Below, one piece after another: positions 60,881 to 64,000 of a DNA stretch of 64,000 nt (position 1 is its first letter; each line of letters opens with the position of its first letter). The notes beneath the pieces are model-generated. The model was given only the letters and a program-made list of their open reading frames with translations, made no database searches and had not been told where the DNA came from. This stretch comes from an uncultured bacterium (GTDB lineage: Bacteria; Bacillota; Clostridia; Lachnospirales; Lachnospiraceae), in contig CANCXX010000021.1 of the NCBI GenBank assembly GCA_947381965.1, forward strand, positions 1 to 64,000. The letters are read 5' to 3'. Both the position numbers and the translations under genes were made by a program.

Positions 60881-61576
60881 ATGATAATAAGAAACAAAGG
60901 AAAAAGGCTTAGCGGTTTTTTTGAAGATTATGTGGTATTCGATCTTGAGACAACAGGAATTAACCCGGAAAGGGATGCAATAATTGAAATATCTGCTATA
61001 AAGGTGTGCGGACATAAAATTGTGGAAGAATATACAACTCTGGTAAATCCCCAGAGGCCTATTCCTGCCGGGGCTTCTGCAATAAATGGAATTACAGACA
61101 ACATGGTGACAGATGCGCCGGATATTAAAACGGCTATTGCAGGTTTTCTGGCATTTGCTGAAAATAAGGTATTGGTAGGTCATAATATACATACCTTTGA
61201 CATGAATTTTGCATATGATGCGGCATGGGAATTTCTTGGACATGAGCTTAGTAACGATTATGTGGACACGCTTTATATGGCAAGAAGATGTCTGCCCAAA
61301 CTGCCTCACCATAAGCTGACAGATATTTCGGAGTATTTTCATATTGAAACCAAGGGAGCACACAGAGCATTGGCAGATTGCATCATGAATCAGAAGTGCT
61401 ACGAAGAGATGGGAAAAATATTAAAAAATACAGAAAGTAATGAGGAAACGGACCTGCAGTGTCCTAAATGCGGAGGAAATCTGGTAAAGAGAAAAGGAAG
61501 ATATGGTTATTTTTATGGCTGTGAAGAATTTCCAAGGTGTCGGTTTACAAAAAATATAAAGGAAACAGAAAAATAA
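60881..61576 (+). CDS. DnaQ-like 3'-5' exonuclease with C-terminal zinc ribbon
   Basis: 231 residues. Residues about 15-185 are a DEDDh exonuclease: VVFDLETTGINPERD (D, E), VGHNIHTFDMNF (D), HRALADC (H, D). Residues about 193-228 form a topoisomerase-type C4 zinc ribbon, LQCPKCGGNLVKRKGRYG...CEEFPRC. The ribbon could direct the nuclease to single-stranded or damaged DNA. GGGGGAAAG precedes the ATG. Confidence 0.92.
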   Translation: MIIRNKGKRLSGFFEDYVVFDLETTGINPERDAIIEISAIKVCGHKIVEEYTTLVNPQRPIPAGASAINGITDNMVTDAPDIKTAIAGFLAFAENKVLVGHNIHTFDMNFAYDAAWEFLGHELSNDYVDTLYMARRCLPKLPHHKLTDISEYFHIETKGAHRALADCIMNQKCYEEMGKILKNTESNEETDLQCPKCGGNLVKRKGRYGYFYGCEEFPRCRFTKNIKETEK

Positions 61577-61584
61577 AGCAGTGT

Positions 61585-61607
61585 CCGCAGAAAAACAGTT
61601 TCTGCGG
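61585..61607. terminator. Hairpin between exonuclease and DUF1836 genes
   Basis: CCGCAGAAA (61585-61593) pairs with TTTCTGCGG (61599-61607), no good U-run. Convergent junction. Confidence 0.55.
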
Positions 61608-61611
61608 GCAA

Positions 61612-62271
61612 TTATTTATCAGGCTCTTTGCTATTTTTTTCTTTTCCTTTTGCCGTGGCTTTGGAGCTGCCTTTGGCAGTTGCAGTCTTAAAGCTGTCAA
61701 TCATCTTTTCGATAAGAAGTTTTTTTACATAAACATCATAACTGAGCATGGAAATAAAGGAAAACAATTGTAATATTTCCTTGTCACTTTCCGGAGCATT
61801 TTGGAACGTTTGCTGGGAAATAGAAAATTTTTTAATGATATCATCCTTAAGAGTAATAATTTCGTCTGTCTCCAGACTGAATACTTCTTCATAAATAGCG
61901 CTTAAGTCAAGTTCTTTGCTTGTATGAAAGTATTTTTCTGTGAGAGGGGTTAATAGAGTCCTTATATCACCAATGGATAGAATACCTTTATAGTAGTAAA
62001 TAAATATAAGCAGAAGAATATGCTCCTTGCTGTATTTCTTCTTAACCGGAGGAGGAAGCAGGTCATTTTTGGCATAATTATTAATCATGGTTTTGGTTAG
62101 TATTTTGTCCTCTTCCGGGTTTCTGGTAGTGCTTCTTAACCGTTTTTCCATAAATGTTGTTACCTGATCCATATATAGGTCAATATTAGGGATGTCTTCT
62201 GCCTGAATATGTTGTATTCTTCCCAGGCTTTCAATGATACTGTTGAGCAAATTTTCTCTGTCAATTGTCAT
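61612..62271 (-). CDS. DUF1836 protein
   Basis: 219 residues from the ATG at 62271 (GCAGGTG upstream). DUF1836 pattern: LTKTMINNYAKNDLLPPPVKKKYSKEHILLLIFIYYYKGIL, a MerR-like DNA-binding look, then helical C-terminus and a basic tail (TAKGSSKATAKGKEKNSKE). Function unknown, widespread in Firmicutes. No neighbours on its strand. Confidence 0.85.
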   Translation of the reverse strand: MTIDRENLLNSIIESLGRIQHIQAEDIPNIDLYMDQVTTFMEKRLRSTTRNPEEDKILTKTMINNYAKNDLLPPPVKKKYSKEHILLLIFIYYYKGILSIGDIRTLLTPLTEKYFHTSKELDLSAIYEEVFSLETDEIITLKDDIIKKFSISQQTFQNAPESDKEILQLFSFISMLSYDVYVKKLLIEKMIDSFKTATAKGSSKATAKGKEKNSKEPDK

Positions 62272-62407
62272 ATATACACCTGCCTTGTTTTTTGTTATAG
62301 TAACTATTATATAGTATTTAAAACCACATGACAAGTTTCAATTAATTTTATCAGTTAGATTGTTACAATATAAAATAGAGTATTTTTATGGATTGAAGGT
62401 GAATAAT

Positions 62408-63070
62408 TTGAAAAAAACATTGTTTGCTGGTGCATTTCCATTTTGGAATAAGCTTACTGATGATGAACGGGACAGATTAATAAATGAAAGTATTGAAGTC
62501 GTATATAATAAAGGAGATTCTATACATCATTCTGATATGGAATGTAAGGGAATAATTGTTGTGCTATTAGGAAGACTAAGAATTTATATGCTATCTGAGG
62601 AGGGAAGAGAAGTTACGCTTTTCTATATATATGCAGGAGACAGTTGCGTTCTTTCTGCATCATGCCTGCTGGAAACAATTGAGTTTGAAATTATAATTGA
62701 ACCAGTTGATGATGTCCGTTCAATTATTATTCCAACAGCAGTGGTACATCCAATTATGGAAAATAATCTGCATATGGAGCTTTATATGTATAAAAAAGCA
62801 ACAGAGCGTTTCTCGGATGTGATGTGGACAATACAACAGATTTTATTTATGGGAGCGGATAAACGGGTTGCTATTTTCTTATGGGATGAAATGCTCCGGC
62901 AGAAACAACAAGTGCTGAAAATTACTCATGATGAGATTGCAAAAAACATTGGCAGTGCAAGAGAAGTGGTGACAAAAATACTAAAGTATTTTGTCAGAGA
63001 TGGAATTATAATCATGAGCAGGGGAAAAATAGAAATTGTAAACAAGACAAAGCTTCAAAAGCTTTTATAA
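62408..63070 (+). CDS. Crp/Fnr-family transcriptional regulator
   Basis: 220 residues from a TTG at 62408, chosen because GAAGGTGA lies five bases upstream. An in-frame GTG at 62399 lies within that site. N-terminal cyclic-nucleotide-type jelly roll (GIIVVLLGRLRIYMLSEEGREVTLFYIYAGDSCVLSASCL) and C-terminal winged helix (THDEIAKNIGSAREVVTKILKYF). One Cys pair in the sensor (SCVLSASCL) could bind a cluster or be redox-active. Next gene encodes a secreted repeat protein, a possible target. Confidence 0.9.
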   Translation: MKKTLFAGAFPFWNKLTDDERDRLINESIEVVYNKGDSIHHSDMECKGIIVVLLGRLRIYMLSEEGREVTLFYIYAGDSCVLSASCLLETIEFEIIIEPVDDVRSIIIPTAVVHPIMENNLHMELYMYKKATERFSDVMWTIQQILFMGADKRVAIFLWDEMLRQKQQVLKITHDEIAKNIGSAREVVTKILKYFVRDGIIIMSRGKIEIVNKTKLQKLL

Positions 63071-63169
63071 TTGAAGTTTTATAAAATGTTCTGTGTAACT
63101 TGATTACATACAAAAAACATCTTTCGTGATAAAATATAAAATCTAATAATAAAAAGGAGGATTGGAGTC

Positions 63170-63625
63170 ATGAAGCGCAGGTTAGCTATACTAACAGGGG
63201 CAATTACATTTATAACAATATTGAGCACAGGGGGAACAACCGCATATGCTGCTCCAGTACAAGCAGCAGGCTGCGTTGCTTTTGTGGATGAGAATGGAGA
63301 TGGTATTTGTGACAGCTGCGGAGTTTGTGTTGGATTTGTGGATGAAGATGGAGACGGTATCTGTGACAACTGGAATGTAAATGCAGGAACAGGCTACGGA
63401 TGTGGAGCCGGATTTGTGGATGAAGATGGAGACGGCATCTGTGATAACTGGAATGTAAATGCAGGAACAGGCTGCGGATATGGAATCGGATATGTGGATG
63501 AGAATGGAGATGGCATCTGTGACAATTGGAATGCAAATGCAGGATGGGGACGCGGATACGGTAGAAGAAATGGCTGTGGAAGAAATGGCAGAGGAAATGG
63601 CTGCGGAAGAGGTGGCAGATGGTAA
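63170..63625 (+). CDS. Secreted protein of Asp/Gly calcium-loop-like repeats with Gly/Arg/Cys tail
   Basis: 151 residues. A signal peptide (LAILTGAITFITILSTGGTTAYA) is followed by four copies of FVDENGDGICD or close variants, three of them continuing into NWNVNAGTG (about 38-125). DxDGDGxxD matches the EF-hand/dockerin calcium loop. The tail (about 127-151, GRGYGRRNGCGRNGRGNGCG) is Gly/Arg/Cys-rich. No enzyme domain. AGGAGG precedes the ATG. The Crp/Fnr gene is upstream and an ECF sigma gene follows. Confidence 0.75.
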   Translation: MKRRLAILTGAITFITILSTGGTTAYAAPVQAAGCVAFVDENGDGICDSCGVCVGFVDEDGDGICDNWNVNAGTGYGCGAGFVDEDGDGICDNWNVNAGTGCGYGIGYVDENGDGICDNWNANAGWGRGYGRRNGCGRNGRGNGCGRGGRW

Positions 63626-63675
63626 TTAATTTAGCGCTGTCTGTGTAAACATACTTTAAAAAATTTATGACACTG

Positions 63676-63715
63676 AGCAGGAAAGCTGACAGAAAAAGGT
63701 TTCCTGCTTTTTTTG
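63676..63715 (+). terminator. Intrinsic terminator of the secreted repeat protein gene
   Basis: AGCAGGAAA (63676-63684) pairs with TTTCCTGCT (63700-63708), followed by a seven-base T-run. Confidence 0.92.
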
Positions 63716-63752
63716 CGTATACAGGAAGAAAAAATAAAAATTTTTTAATATG

Positions 63753-63781
63753 TGAAGATAATCTAAAAGATGACTCGTTAT
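63753..63781 (+). promoter_or_regulatory. Candidate ECF sigma promoter
   Basis: TGAAGA (63753-63758), 17-base spacer, CGTTAT (63776-63781). The TGAA...CGTT style is common in ECF-dependent promoters and lies directly before the ECF sigma gene, consistent with autoregulation. No proof from sequence alone. Confidence 0.4.
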
Positions 63782-63831
63782 AGATAGTGAAAGTAAGAAA
63801 GACAGAAAGCGAGGTGGAAAAAATAAATACC

Positions 63832-64000
63832 ATGGTAAATATGGAAGTCTGTACAGAGAGCAGACTTGCAGAACTGATTGACAGGTATGATAAACTTGTT
63901 TTTTCCATCTGCTATAAACTGACTGGCGACTACTTTACTTCGGAGGATTTAATGCAGGAAACATTTTTATCTGCTTTCCAAAAATATGATACCTTTGATG
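63832..64000 (+). CDS. ECF RNA polymerase sigma factor (partial, cut by window end)
   Basis: The first 56 codons read MVNMEVCTESRLAELIDRYD, then KLVFSICYKLTGDYFTSEDL and MQETFLSAFQKYDTFD. This is sigma-70 region 2 of an ECF factor (LVFSICYKLTGDYFTSEDLMQE with the DLxQE motif). GAGGTGG at 63811-63817 is rather far from the ATG, so the true start could be a GTG at 63787 or 63814. An anti-sigma gene would be expected downstream, outside the window. Confidence 0.85.
   Translation, partial: MVNMEVCTESRLAELIDRYDKLVFSICYKLTGDYFTSEDLMQETFLSAFQKYDTFD

Noticed and set aside
63280..63545. Regular DNA repeats that could suggest a CRISPR array
   Set aside because: The units are in frame, encode the FVDENGDGICD motif and lack unique spacers of constant length.
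63210..63908. Long minus-strand frame over the calcium-loop repeat gene
   Set aside because: It is His/Leu/Ser-rich repeat shadow of the coding strand, crosses a clear terminator and has no ribosome site.

Overview
The window looks like a chromosomal segment of an anaerobic, low-to-moderate GC Firmicute, most likely a Lachnospiraceae-type Clostridium. The evidence is the gene content: class III fructose-1,6-bisphosphatase, rubrerythrin, a fused FolB-FolK enzyme, pyrB-pyrI, a eukaryotic-type HisA, MurQ/NamZ/MurK muropeptide salvage and an FNR-like regulator. Strong AGGAGG ribosome binding sites with some TTG starts and U-tailed terminators fit this. No phage, IS transposase, CRISPR array or rRNA was seen. 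One tRNA (Thr, GGT) is present. The last gene, an ECF sigma factor, is cut by the window edge.

Layout. 1-1418: glyA behind a long repeat/hairpin leader. 1437-9247: a hairpin leader and five coupled genes matching the STM4015-STM4014-STM4013-STM4012-STM4011 set named after Salmonella (LRR protein, ATP-grasp-like protein, alkaline-phosphatase-fold hydrolase, two radical SAM enzymes), followed by a PhnP-like metallo-hydrolase and a tandem acetyltransferase. The last radical SAM protein carries an extra HAD hydrolase domain. This is the most interesting uncharacterised system here. 9247-19591: envelope genes (S11 carboxypeptidase, DUF5722 protein, FG-GAP-like exported protein, two-component system, fused amidase-deacetylase) plus rarA. 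Exact 11-bp direct repeats sit just upstream of the amidase-deacetylase.

19689-25841: rubrerythrin, a stand-alone GH120 beta-xylosidase-like protein, a VanZ protein, pyrBI, a nitroreductase and a PH-domain protein. 25935-30811: a small membrane protein and a folate operon (folC, folE, HD protein, folP, folBK, DUF6472). 31156-40501: a muropeptide salvage locus (murQ, two ABC permeases, binding protein, namZ, murK, opposing RpiR/MurR regulator, CE2-like esterase) with a MITE-like inverted repeat inside it. 40663-44750: an acetyltransferase, tRNA-Thr, a C39-like protein, a MATE exporter and xpt.

44752-64000: mostly housekeeping genes (class A PBP, YigZ, mgtE, typA, ssb, dapA-dapB, fbp, hisA, csp, yerC, exonuclease). 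dapA sits behind a lysine riboswitch with its own promoter and terminator. fbp has a leader made of two diverged copies of one hairpin with compensatory base changes. The end of the window has a Crp/Fnr regulator, a small secreted protein built from Asp/Gly-rich calcium-loop-like repeats, and an ECF sigma factor with a candidate self-recognised promoter. All functional names come from motif and family recognition by eye. No database search was run.
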